A stretch of DNA of 5,990 bases from Flavobacteriales bacterium (lineage in GTDB: Bacteria > Bacteroidota > Bacteroidia > NS11-12g > UBA955), in the NCBI GenBank assembly GCA_947472115.1, contig CANIZU010000119.1, positions 1 to 5,990 of the forward strand, in the 5' to 3' direction. The notes beneath the pieces were generated by a model. It saw only the letters and a program-made list of their open reading frames with translations, made no database searches and was not told where the DNA came from. The number at the start of each line of letters is the position of its first letter. Within the stretch, counting starts at the first letter, position 1. Below are positions 1-5,990 of the stretch, piece after piece. Position numbers and translations under genes: made by a program.

Positions 1-49
1 AAGTGTATTTAGGCAAAGGACTGTGCATATTTCCTTGCACTTTCTGCAA

Positions 50-1807
50 TTAATTGAAATAAAAGGGCTGTTTTACCATTTTACCCTTCTTTCGAAGGAT
101 TATTTCGTACACTCCAGGGGTAAATCTGCTTGCAGGAATCAGCAAATCAATGTGACCATCTTTCACATTTTCAAATACATGTTCAAACATTACCTGTTTC
201 CCTAGTTTAAATTCCACGGTAAAACTCTTCGCTTCAGGCCATGCCGCCCAAATCGCAATCTGTTCGATTGAACTTTTTTTGACCGCTTCATTTTCTATAG
301 CATCCAAGGTACTAGAGCGTTGAACCTTATTTTTCAATACAGCAACTTCCAAAGCGGGAGATGCAATTCCCAACTCACCTTGAATCACAAATCGAGATCC
401 AATTCTTTTTCTTTCATTGTACTTCGACAAATAAACAACGGGATGATTTTCTTTGATGCTATACCCTGTATAGGCCAAATGGATCGCTTCCGCCCAGTCC
501 AAAGAAATATAATCACCCATAAAAACTTCATTTCCCGGGGAAATACTCACATTATTTGAGAGCCGCACATTGTCACCCAATTTCAAATCCCCCCTTTTGC
601 TCGCGACGATTTCTACCCCATAAACATCAAAAAAACAACCTGTTTGACTTCTTCTGCGATCCTGCCAAGCAACAAATAATCGCTTTCCATTAGGGCTCAC
701 CACCAGCGCTGGAGAATATTGCTCTGTAAATTCGAACAAGGGTATTGCAATATCACCACTTAAACCATCGCTCCCTTTGGCGTAAAAACTCTCCACACTT
801 GCCGGACGATTCAATACCAAGGGCTCATTGAATTCTGATTTTCCCGCGCGCAAGACCGATAAAAACACATTTCTCTGCATGCATTCCCAATGGGTTGTTA
901 ATCCATGTTCACAAGCATCGCCAGAATAAGTAACATAAACGTTACCATAGGCATCACTTTGAATCACCGGCATCCCATTCACGCGCATCGTAGATCTAAC
1001 GCCTGAATGATTCCAACCCCCGATTTGACGGGCCACAAACTGATCTTTGCCCCACGTTTTTCCGTTATCCCGACTGCAATCGTACCAAATCGTATCATTG
1101 CGCGACCAAACAGCATGCAAAATGCCATCAGGTGAAATGGCAACATTGGCGCCTTCGGCGGTACCATCATCGTCTTGCGCATCGCCTGAAACATCGGAAA
1201 TTACAACCGGGGTTTCGAAATTCCGACCCCCATCAACAGAACGTGCGAACCAAATGCGCGAAGAATCATTGGGGGCTTTGCTCCCGTAATCATCAAACTC
1301 CGTCCAACTCAAATAGACATTGCCAAATCCTTTGCTACTCTGCCATTCGTCCATCGAAAACCAAGGCTTATCCTGCATTTTACCTTCGTGAAAACCCACA
1401 TCGGTGGAGGTAAAAGTCTTGCCGCTATCGTCGCTTCTTTCAAAAACAATCCGATCAAAAAATTTGGGCCAAACTCCGATTTTATTTTTCGCCAAATGAG
1501 CCAAGAAAACAACCCCCTGATCCGATATCTTAATCACCGGATCCCCGTAAAATCCCTGAGGCGGATTCACCACCACAGGCATCCACTGATTCATCAGACC
1601 ATCGTTGGAGCGAAATACCGATGAAGTATTCACACCAATTAGTCCCAAATTCGATGGTTTATTAAAATAGGCAATTGAGGGTTCATTGGCATTTACCGGA
1701 CCCAAAGCCCCATCAGCTGTTAAAACAGAATGAATGTTCTGAGCATTCAGAAACTGGGCAAATCCCAGCAATACAAATCCAAGATATGTATTGAAATGCT
1801 TTAACAT
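50..1807 (-). CDS. Secreted Asp-box (BNR/sialidase-like) beta-propeller protein, function unknown
   Basis: Encodes 585 residues. The N-terminus is a clear signal peptide: Lys/His near the start, a hydrophobic core at about residues 8-20, and a likely cut after Ala22 (LNA|QN), so the protein is probably exported. Four Asp-box-type motifs follow: a degenerate one near 66-75 (RSNDG...W), then SDDSGKTF (125-132), SVDGGRNF (190-197) and SRDNGKTW (245-252), as in six-bladed sialidase-fold propellers. Other motifs typical of this group are NEPS (41-44), DKPW (146-149), WQDRR (381-385) and MGDY (430-433). I do not see the FRIP/YRIP arginine motif of true sialidases, so sialidase activity should not be assumed. 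Cys244, Cys299, Cys309 and Cys391 could form disulfides after export. Residues from about 505 to 585 look like a separate beta-rich C-terminal module ending in PGVYEI and a basic tail, faintly like a type IX secretion sorting domain but without its usual PNP start. The ATG abuts the trxB stop, and the signal peptide supports this start. Fold is well supported; substrate is unknown. Confidence 0.9.
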   Translation of the reverse strand: MLKHFNTYLGFVLLGFAQFLNAQNIHSVLTADGALGPVNANEPSIAYFNKPSNLGLIGVNTSSVFRSNDGLMNQWMPVVVNPPQGFYGDPVIKISDQGVVFLAHLAKNKIGVWPKFFDRIVFERSDDSGKTFTSTDVGFHEGKMQDKPWFSMDEWQSSKGFGNVYLSWTEFDDYGSKAPNDSSRIWFARSVDGGRNFETPVVISDVSGDAQDDDGTAEGANVAISPDGILHAVWSRNDTIWYDCSRDNGKTWGKDQFVARQIGGWNHSGVRSTMRVNGMPVIQSDAYGNVYVTYSGDACEHGLTTHWECMQRNVFLSVLRAGKSEFNEPLVLNRPASVESFYAKGSDGLSGDIAIPLFEFTEQYSPALVVSPNGKRLFVAWQDRRRSQTGCFFDVYGVEIVASKRGDLKLGDNVRLSNNVSISPGNEVFMGDYISLDWAEAIHLAYTGYSIKENHPVVYLSKYNERKRIGSRFVIQGELGIASPALEVAVLKNKVQRSSTLDAIENEAVKKSSIEQIAIWAAWPEAKSFTVEFKLGKQVMFEHVFENVKDGHIDLLIPASRFTPGVYEIILRKKGKMVKQPFYFN

Positions 1808-2752
1808 TTAAGCTTGTGGTACGGCATGTTTGGCGCTCAACCAACGCTCGGCATCCAAGGCAGCCATACATCCACTTCCAGCCGCCGTAACAGCCTGACG
1901 ATAAATCTTATCTTGGGCGTCACCTGAACAGAAAACCCCTTCAACGTTCGTATACGATGTTCCAGGAGTTGTAATAATATAACCTTGATCATCCATATTG
2001 ATATATGGCTTGAAAATATCTGTGTTTGGAGTATGTCCGATGGCAACAAAGAAACCTTTGATCGGAAATTCCCTCGTTTCTCCGGTTTGGTTATTTTTCA
2101 CCCGCACGGCTTCTACACCAAAATCACCCAAAATCTCATCGGTTTCGGTATTAAACAACACCTCGATATTCGGAGTTGTCAACACGCGATGCTGCATCGC
2201 TTTGGAAGCCCTAAACTCCTCTTTGCGGACAAGCATATATACTTTGCTGCAAATCTTTGATAGGTACGATGCCTCTTCACAAGCTGTATCACCGGCACCT
2301 ACGATTGCCACATCCTGACCGCGATAAAAGAACCCATCGCAAACCGCACATGCACTCACCCCTGAACCATTCAATCTTTGCTCTGATGGAATACCCAACC
2401 ATTTGGCGCTAGCACCTGTAGAAATAATTACAGCTTGGGCTTCAATTTCGTGGGTTCCATCTACTACAACTTTTTGGGGACCGCCTTGCTTGAATTCAAC
2501 CGACGTAACCATTCCAAATCGAACATCCGTCCCCAAACGAACCGCTTGTTCTTTGAACATTGACATCATTTCAGGCCCTTGCACACCATGAGGAAACCCA
2601 GGATAATTCTCTACCTCCGTAGTAATCGTCAACTGACCGCCCGGCTGCAAACCTTCGTACATCACAGGCTTCATATCGGCGCGTGCCGCATAAATTGCTG
2701 CAGTATATCCCGCAGGACCACTGCCAATAATTAAACACTCTACTTTTTCCAT
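1808..2752 (-). CDS. trxB: Thioredoxin reductase (NADPH, FAD flavoprotein)
   Basis: Encodes 314 residues, the usual size for the bacterial low-molecular-weight enzyme, which uses NADPH through FAD and a redox-active cysteine pair to reduce thioredoxin in the cytosol. Visible in order: the FAD dinucleotide-binding motif GSGPAG (10-15), the GGQL segment (38-41), the active-site CAVC at 135-138 followed by Asp139, the NADPH-binding Rossmann motif GAGDTA (152-157), the NADP-phosphate region VRKEEFR (175-181), and the C-terminal FAD motif GVFCSGD (272-278) followed by RQAVTAAGSGCMAA (285-298). The 2'-phosphate-binding motif is usually HRRxxxR; here it reads VRKxxxR, a conservative variant that keeps two of the three arginines and replaces the other with Lys. 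All catalytic elements are intact. The start ATG lies 15 bases past the stem of the upstream terminator and has no Shine-Dalgarno sequence. The stop codon touches the ATG of the exported propeller gene, implying co-transcription. Confidence 0.97.
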   Translation of the reverse strand: MEKVECLIIGSGPAGYTAAIYAARADMKPVMYEGLQPGGQLTITTEVENYPGFPHGVQGPEMMSMFKEQAVRLGTDVRFGMVTSVEFKQGGPQKVVVDGTHEIEAQAVIISTGASAKWLGIPSEQRLNGSGVSACAVCDGFFYRGQDVAIVGAGDTACEEASYLSKICSKVYMLVRKEEFRASKAMQHRVLTTPNIEVLFNTETDEILGDFGVEAVRVKNNQTGETREFPIKGFFVAIGHTPNTDIFKPYINMDDQGYIITTPGTSYTNVEGVFCSGDAQDKIYRQAVTAAGSGCMAALDAERWLSAKHAVPQA

Positions 2753-2762
2753 AACGATGTAG

Positions 2763-2770
2763 CAAAAATA
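2763..2770 (-). promoter_or_regulatory. Candidate -7 promoter element for trxB, overlapping the terminator tail
   Basis: On the minus strand these bases read TATTTTTG, an exact match to the Bacteroidota -7 consensus TAnnTTTG. It ends 10 bases before the trxB ATG, so transcription from it would start within a few bases of the start codon and give a leaderless or nearly leaderless mRNA. I see no TTTG/TTG -33 partner at the expected distance, because the terminator stem occupies that position. The match may simply come from the terminator's T-rich tail. trxB could instead be read through from upstream. Confidence 0.3.
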
Positions 2771-2795
2771 AAAACTCCCTCGCGGGAGTTTTTAT
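2764..2795 (-). terminator. Intrinsic terminator after glutamine synthetase
   Basis: A perfect 12-bp inverted repeat pairs 2768-2779 with 2784-2795 around a 4-base loop. Read on the minus strand it gives ATAAAAACTCCC, loop GCGA, GGGAGTTTTTAT, then four more T. This is a textbook Rho-independent terminator, 32 bases after the glutamine synthetase stop codon, so that gene is probably transcribed alone. The plus strand also shows a T-run after the stem, but no plus-strand gene ends here. Only 15 bases separate the stem from the trxB ATG, leaving almost no room for a separate trxB leader. Confidence 0.9.
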
Positions 2796-2801
2796 GATTT
2801 T

Positions 2802-2818
2802 GTTCACACATTAAATTC
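2802..2818 (+). repeat. Imperfect direct repeat, copy 1 (3' side of glutamine synthetase)
   Basis: Reads GTTCACACATTAAATTC. The same sequence recurs at 5171-5191 in the same orientation, with four extra bases (TTTA) after GTTCA. The exact shared core is 13 bases, ACACATTAAATTC (2806-2818 and 5179-5191). This copy lies between the glutamine synthetase stop codon and its terminator. Function unknown. Confidence 0.5.
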
Positions 2819-2827
2819 TATTTCCGA

Positions 2828-4996
2828 TTAGCTCAAAGAAAGCAATTCGCGATACTTAGGCAATGTCCATTCCGCATCATCGCAAACCCTTTCGATTTCA
2901 TCGCAGCACTCACGAATGTCATCAAACATAGGCTTCACCTTATTGCAATAGGCCAACGCCTTCTGATCGGCATGCTCCAAATTGTTCGCCTTCGCACGCT
3001 CAGCCGTCATCTTTTCGTTCAATTCATAAACGCGATTGAGCTGCTTTGCCAAAAATTCAACAATCTCAGTCTGCGCCTTGTGGCTATCTTTCTTCAATCC
3101 CATCGATTGCAACGCATTTACGTTATCCGCCAAACGCTTCTGGTAATTCACAGCAGCAGGAATCACATAACTACTCACCAATTCATTCATCACACGACCT
3201 TCAATCTGCAAACGCAACACATAAGTCTCGTAACGAATTTCTGTGCGCGCTTCCAATTCCCTGTGAGAGAAAATGCCATTGTCAACAAACAACGACGTAG
3301 ATGCAGGCGTCAAATATGCCTTCAAAGCTTCAGGAGTAGTTGTAATATTACTCAGTCCACGCTTCTTGGCTTCTTTCTTCCACTCTTCCCCGTAACCGTT
3401 TCCACCAAACAAAATCTTACGACTGTCGGCGATGTATCCGCGCAAAATGCCTTTGATAGCATCATCCACTTTCATTCCTTTTTTCGATTTCAAAATCGCA
3501 TCAACTTCGGACTTAAACTGCTTCAACTGATTGGCCATAATCGTATTCAACACAACCATAGAACTTGAGCAATTGTCTGAACTTCCCACAGCGCGGAATT
3601 CAAACTTATTTCCGGTAAAAGCAAATGGCGATGTACGATTTCTGTCGGTATTATCGAACAAAATTTCTGGAATATTCGGCACGTTGATTGTCGCTGAAAC
3701 CCCAGCCTTTGTCGCCGTTTTGGCATTGGCCTCAAAATCATTCAACACATTTTCCAAGGTATGTCCAACAAACACACTCATAATCGCCGGTGGCGCTTCG
3801 TTGGCCCCCAAACGATGATCGTTGGCCGCCGTTGCGATACTTGCACGCAACAAATCGCGGTGGTCGTGCACTGCCTTAATCGTATTGACAAAAAATGTGA
3901 GGAATTGCAAATTGCTTTCTGGGCTATTGCCAGGCGAAAGTACATTTACTCCAGTATCCGTAATGATGCTCCAGTTGTTATGCTTTCCGCTTCCATTGAT
4001 TCCTTTGTAAGGTTTTTCATGAAGCAAAACGCGCAATTGATGATCCGATGCAACACTCTCCATCAAATCCATCAACAACGAGTTGTGATCCACCGCCAAA
4101 TTCATATCTTCATATTGAGGTGCGCACTCAAACTGGGCCGGTGCAACTTCATTGTGACGGGTTCTCAAAGGAATTCCCAACAAATGGGCGCGCTCTTCAA
4201 AATCTGCCATAAATGCCAACACACGATTGGGAATGCTACCAAAATAATGATCTTCCAATTGCTGTCCTTTGGCCGGGCTGTTTCCGATCAAGGTACGGCC
4301 GGCGAACATTAGGTCGGGACGACTCTTGAATTGCTGTTCATCAACCAAGAAATATTCCTGTTCGATGCCCAAAGAGATAGAACAAGTTTTTACGTTTTTA
4401 TCAAAATAATGACAAACATCAGTAGATGCTGACTTCAAAAAGGCAACAGACTTAAGCAAGGGCGCTTTGTAATCCAAAGCCTCACCAGTATAACTCACAA
4501 ATACGGTGGGAATACACAATGTCTTTGCCCCCGCCTTTGGCATGATGAAAGCTGGAGAACTAGGGTCCCATGCAGTGTATCCACGTGCTTCAAAAGTATT
4601 TCTAATACCTCCGCTCGGAAAAGAACTTGCATCGGGCTCTTGCTGAGCTAAGGCTTTTCCACCAAACTTCTCCATTCCAGTATCAACACCTGTAGGTTCA
4701 AAGAAACTATCGTGCTTTTCTGCAGTTGTTCCTCTCAATGGCTGAAACCAGTGCGTATAATGCGTTGCGCCCAACTCCAATGCCCAAGCCTGCATACCAG
4801 CAGCCACCTCGTCGGCAGTCTCTCTGCTGATGGGTTTACCATGGCTAGCCGCTTCTTGGATTGCCAAACACACTTCAGCCGATAAATAGTTAGACTGCGC
4901 GGTTGGACCAAAAACGAGGTCTGCATAATAAGTACTAATACCATTGTGATTTACCGAATACTCGGTCGTAACTGAACTGGGAGATTTTTTCGCCAT
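2828..4996 (-). CDS. glnA: Glutamine synthetase type III (GSIII)
   Basis: Makes glutamine from glutamate, ammonia and ATP in the cytosol; often named glnN. The product has 722 residues from the ATG at 4996, in line with the roughly 700-730 of GSIII and much longer than GSI or GSII. Conserved blocks, numbered from that ATG: GIEQEYF (210-216, metal-binding glutamates), RHNEVAPAQFE (280-290), NGSGKHNNWS (334-343, catalytic-loop histidine region), NEAPPAIMS (399-407) and NRTSPFAFTGNKFEFRAVGS (453-472, ATP/glutamate-binding arginines). An N-terminal GSIII-specific region precedes them, and a long, largely helical C-terminal GSIII domain follows (about 550-722). No key residue appears missing. Translation could be extended upstream to a TTG at 5029 (11 more residues), but the added segment is not typical of the family, and the ATG has an A-rich leader usual for Bacteroidota. 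The strong terminator downstream suggests a single-gene transcript. This family is not known to use the GlnE adenylylation tail of GSI. Confidence 0.97.
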   Translation of the reverse strand: MAKKSPSSVTTEYSVNHNGISTYYADLVFGPTAQSNYLSAEVCLAIQEAASHGKPISRETADEVAAGMQAWALELGATHYTHWFQPLRGTTAEKHDSFFEPTGVDTGMEKFGGKALAQQEPDASSFPSGGIRNTFEARGYTAWDPSSPAFIMPKAGAKTLCIPTVFVSYTGEALDYKAPLLKSVAFLKSASTDVCHYFDKNVKTCSISLGIEQEYFLVDEQQFKSRPDLMFAGRTLIGNSPAKGQQLEDHYFGSIPNRVLAFMADFEERAHLLGIPLRTRHNEVAPAQFECAPQYEDMNLAVDHNSLLMDLMESVASDHQLRVLLHEKPYKGINGSGKHNNWSIITDTGVNVLSPGNSPESNLQFLTFFVNTIKAVHDHRDLLRASIATAANDHRLGANEAPPAIMSVFVGHTLENVLNDFEANAKTATKAGVSATINVPNIPEILFDNTDRNRTSPFAFTGNKFEFRAVGSSDNCSSSMVVLNTIMANQLKQFKSEVDAILKSKKGMKVDDAIKGILRGYIADSRKILFGGNGYGEEWKKEAKKRGLSNITTTPEALKAYLTPASTSLFVDNGIFSHRELEARTEIRYETYVLRLQIEGRVMNELVSSYVIPAAVNYQKRLADNVNALQSMGLKKDSHKAQTEIVEFLAKQLNRVYELNEKMTAERAKANNLEHADQKALAYCNKVKPMFDDIRECCDEIERVCDDAEWTLPKYRELLSLS

Positions 4997-5026
4997 TATC
5001 GTTTGTGTGTTTTCAATTGGATGGTG

Positions 5027-5034
5027 CAAAGTTC
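5027..5034 (-). promoter_or_regulatory. Candidate -7 promoter element for glutamine synthetase
   Basis: On the minus strand this reads GAACTTTG, matching five of the six fixed positions of the Bacteroidota consensus TAnnTTTG. A TTG lies upstream (minus-strand sense) at 5050-5052, but the 15-base gap is shorter than the usual roughly 19-20, so the pairing is weak. Used as a promoter, it would start the mRNA about 20-25 bases before the ATG at 4996. It would also place the alternative TTG codon at 5029 inside the promoter element, which would exclude that start. Confidence 0.25.
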
Positions 5035-5043
5035 TTAAATAAT

Positions 5044-5054
5044 AATTGTCAATT
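5044..5054. repeat. Palindrome AATTG-T-CAATT
   Basis: A perfect 5+5 palindrome around one central base, lying in the -33 region of the proposed glutamine synthetase promoter. It could be a dimeric-regulator operator, but short AT-rich palindromes are common by chance. No second copy of the same sequence was seen in the window. Confidence 0.3.
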
Positions 5055-5067
5055 CTACATTTATCAC

Positions 5068-5080
5068 ATGATTATATCAT
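5068..5080. repeat. Palindrome ATGAT-TAT-ATCAT
   Basis: A perfect 5+5 palindrome with a 3-base centre. A second, overlapping half-palindrome, ATCA-CA-TGAT, spans 5063-5072. The shape resembles a Crp/Fnr-family site (TTGATnnnnATCAA), but the spacer is one base short and the outer bases differ. It sits between the two divergent genes, upstream of the proposed glutamine synthetase promoter. A regulatory role is only a guess. Confidence 0.3.
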
Positions 5081-5170
5081 CTAGTTGCCCACATCGAAAT
5101 CCACAGTAAATAGGCCGACATCTTAGTTATGAACAAAAAAAACACATACTTATAGAATTTCTACATCGGC

Positions 5171-5191
5171 GTTCATTTACACATTAAATTC
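5171..5191 (+). repeat. Imperfect direct repeat, copy 2 (just upstream of kup)
   Basis: Partner of the copy at 2802-2818: GTTCA, then TTTA, then CACATTAAATTC. It ends 14 bases before the kup ATG and so is probably within the kup leader or promoter. The flanking bases of the two copies show no further similarity. Confidence 0.5.
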
Positions 5192-5205
5192 GCCCCACTA
5201 AAACA

Positions 5206-5990
5206 ATGAGTCACTCCTCTATTAACAAGGTCACCGGTGCTGGCCTTCTGATTACCTTAGGTATCATCTTTGGCGATATCGGAACATCTCCACTTTACGT
5301 AATGAGTGCCATCATGGGCGAAAAACCCATTAACAACACCTTAATTTTAGGAGGATTAAGCGCTGTCTTTTGGACCCTTACATTGCAAACAACCATTAAG
5401 TATGTGATTCTAACCTTGCAAGCCGACAACAAAGGTGAAGGTGGCATTTTCTCCCTTTTCAGTTTATTAAGACGTCGTTTCCCCTACTTGGTCGTTGGCA
5501 CGATGGTTGGAGGAGCGATGCTTTTGGCCGACGGAATTATCACCCCACCCATTTCAGTTGCATCTGCTGTAGAAGGTTTGAAATACATCAATCCAGCCAA
5601 CGGATACAATTATGACCTTTCTCATATTGAAACTGTTCCCATTATTATCGTCATTATTTGCATAATATTCCTGTTTCAAAGAGTTGGAACCAATGCCGTT
5701 GGAAAATTCTTTGGGCCCATCATGTTGGTTTGGTTTTCGATGCTTGGTGTTTTAGGCTTCGGCGAAATAATAAAGCATCCAGAAGTCTTGGCCGCTTTCA
5801 ACCCGATTCATGTCGTCTATTTCCTTAAATCAAGCCCCGATGCATTTGTACTATTGGGCGCTGTATTCTTGTGCACCACCGGCGCAGAAGCCTTATATTC
5901 AGACCTTGGACACTGCGGCAAGAAGAACATCCGCGTATCTTGGATATTTGTCAAAACCACTTTGCTACTGAATTATTTTGGACAAGGTGC
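5206..5990 (+). CDS. kup: Kup-family potassium uptake transporter, N-terminal part (runs off the window)
   Basis: An open frame of 261 complete codons that continues past the window edge; the family is usually over 600 residues, so less than half is present. Kup proteins are inner-membrane K+ importers of the APC-like superfamily, generally thought to be proton-coupled. Diagnostic motifs: GIIFGDIGTSPLYV (19-32) in the first membrane segment with its conserved Asp24, ADNKGEGGIFSL (73-84), ADGIITPPISVASAVEGL (108-125) and TTGAEALYSDLGHCGK (224-239). Hydrophobic stretches at about 11-33, 46-71, 94-120, 144-159, 166-188 and 211-225 suggest six membrane segments so far. The ATG at 5206 precedes the first segment by a short hydrophilic tail, as expected, and has an A-rich leader (CTAAAACA) rather than a Shine-Dalgarno sequence. 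Transcribed divergently from glutamine synthetase. No ydaO-type c-di-AMP riboswitch-like structure was seen upstream. Confidence 0.95.
   Translation, partial: MSHSSINKVTGAGLLITLGIIFGDIGTSPLYVMSAIMGEKPINNTLILGGLSAVFWTLTLQTTIKYVILTLQADNKGEGGIFSLFSLLRRRFPYLVVGTMVGGAMLLADGIITPPISVASAVEGLKYINPANGYNYDLSHIETVPIIIVIICIIFLFQRVGTNAVGKFFGPIMLVWFSMLGVLGFGEIIKHPEVLAAFNPIHVVYFLKSSPDAFVLLGAVFLCTTGAEALYSDLGHCGKKNIRVSWIFVKTTLLLNYFGQG

Larger units (their letters stand above)
4997..5205. other. Divergent intergenic region between glutamine synthetase and kup
   Basis: This 209-bp AT-rich stretch separates two divergent genes and must hold both promoters. It contains two short perfect palindromes (5044-5054 and 5068-5080), an A8 run at 5133-5140, and one copy of a direct repeat also found beyond the other end of glutamine synthetase (5171-5191). 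I see no open reading frame of note, tRNA, riboswitch-like fold or terminator. No convincing TAnnTTTG element for kup is visible; TATAGAAT at 5151-5158 is the best AT-rich candidate and is weak. Confidence 0.6.

Noticed and set aside
13..40. Possible terminator after the Asp-box gene (GCAAAGGA paired with TCCTTGC; also GTGCA with TGCAC)
   Set aside because: The stems are short, one needs a bulge, the two alternatives exclude each other, and no T-tract follows on the minus strand. The real terminator may lie beyond the window.
2972..3568. 198-codon plus-strand open frame antisense to glutamine synthetase
   Set aside because: It lies wholly within a strongly conserved gene on the other strand. 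The translation is rich in Arg, His, Gln and Ser, without domain features or a plausible start region, as expected of a shadow frame.
3761..4312. 183-codon plus-strand open frame antisense to glutamine synthetase
   Set aside because: Same reasoning: it is fully inside the conserved catalytic region, with no recognisable protein features.
5105..5160. Possible kup promoter (TAAATAGG at 5107 or TATAGAAT at 5151)
   Set aside because: Neither fits TAnnTTTG well, and no properly spaced -33 element is present, so I did not call a promoter.
2755..5168. Shared octamer CTACATCG before trxB (minus strand) and before kup (plus strand, 5161-5168)
   Set aside because: Eight bases are too few to be meaningful in this length of sequence, and the surrounding bases differ.
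1..5990. A novel defence, mobile or biosynthetic system
   Set aside because: The genes are recognisable housekeeping or common families with intact motifs. There are no transposases, CRISPR repeats, integrases, toxin-like small genes or unexplained long gaps.

Overview
The window is about 6 kb of ordinary-looking chromosomal sequence, probably from a Bacteroidota (Flavobacteriia- or Sphingobacteriia-like) bacterium. The grounds are a type III glutamine synthetase, start codons without Shine-Dalgarno sequences and with A-rich leaders, TAnnTTTG-like promoter elements, a Bacteroidota-style 'NAQ' signal-peptide cleavage site, and moderate-to-low GC. This is inference from gene types and style; no taxonomic search was possible.

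Layout, left to right. On the minus strand lie three genes, transcribed right to left: a type III glutamine synthetase (2828-4996), then a strong intrinsic terminator (2764-2795), then thioredoxin reductase trxB (1808-2752), then a secreted Asp-box (BNR/sialidase-like) beta-propeller protein (50-1807). The propeller gene's ATG directly follows the trxB stop codon (TAA|ATG), so these two are almost certainly one transcription unit with coupled translation. On the plus strand, divergent from glutamine synthetase across a 209-bp intergenic region, is the first 261 codons of a Kup-family potassium transporter (5206 to the window edge).

Functionally the genes are a mix: nitrogen assimilation (glutamine synthetase), cytosolic thiol redox (TrxB), an exported protein of unknown activity, and K+ uptake (Kup). 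Nothing in the sequence ties them into one pathway. I see no mobile element, CRISPR array, RNA gene or toxin/defence module, and no convincing new system. The points worth a second look are small: the zero-spacing trxB/propeller junction, a candidate trxB promoter element embedded in the T-tract of the upstream terminator, an imperfect direct repeat found on both sides of the glutamine synthetase gene, small palindromes in the divergent region, and the unusual C-terminus of the propeller protein.
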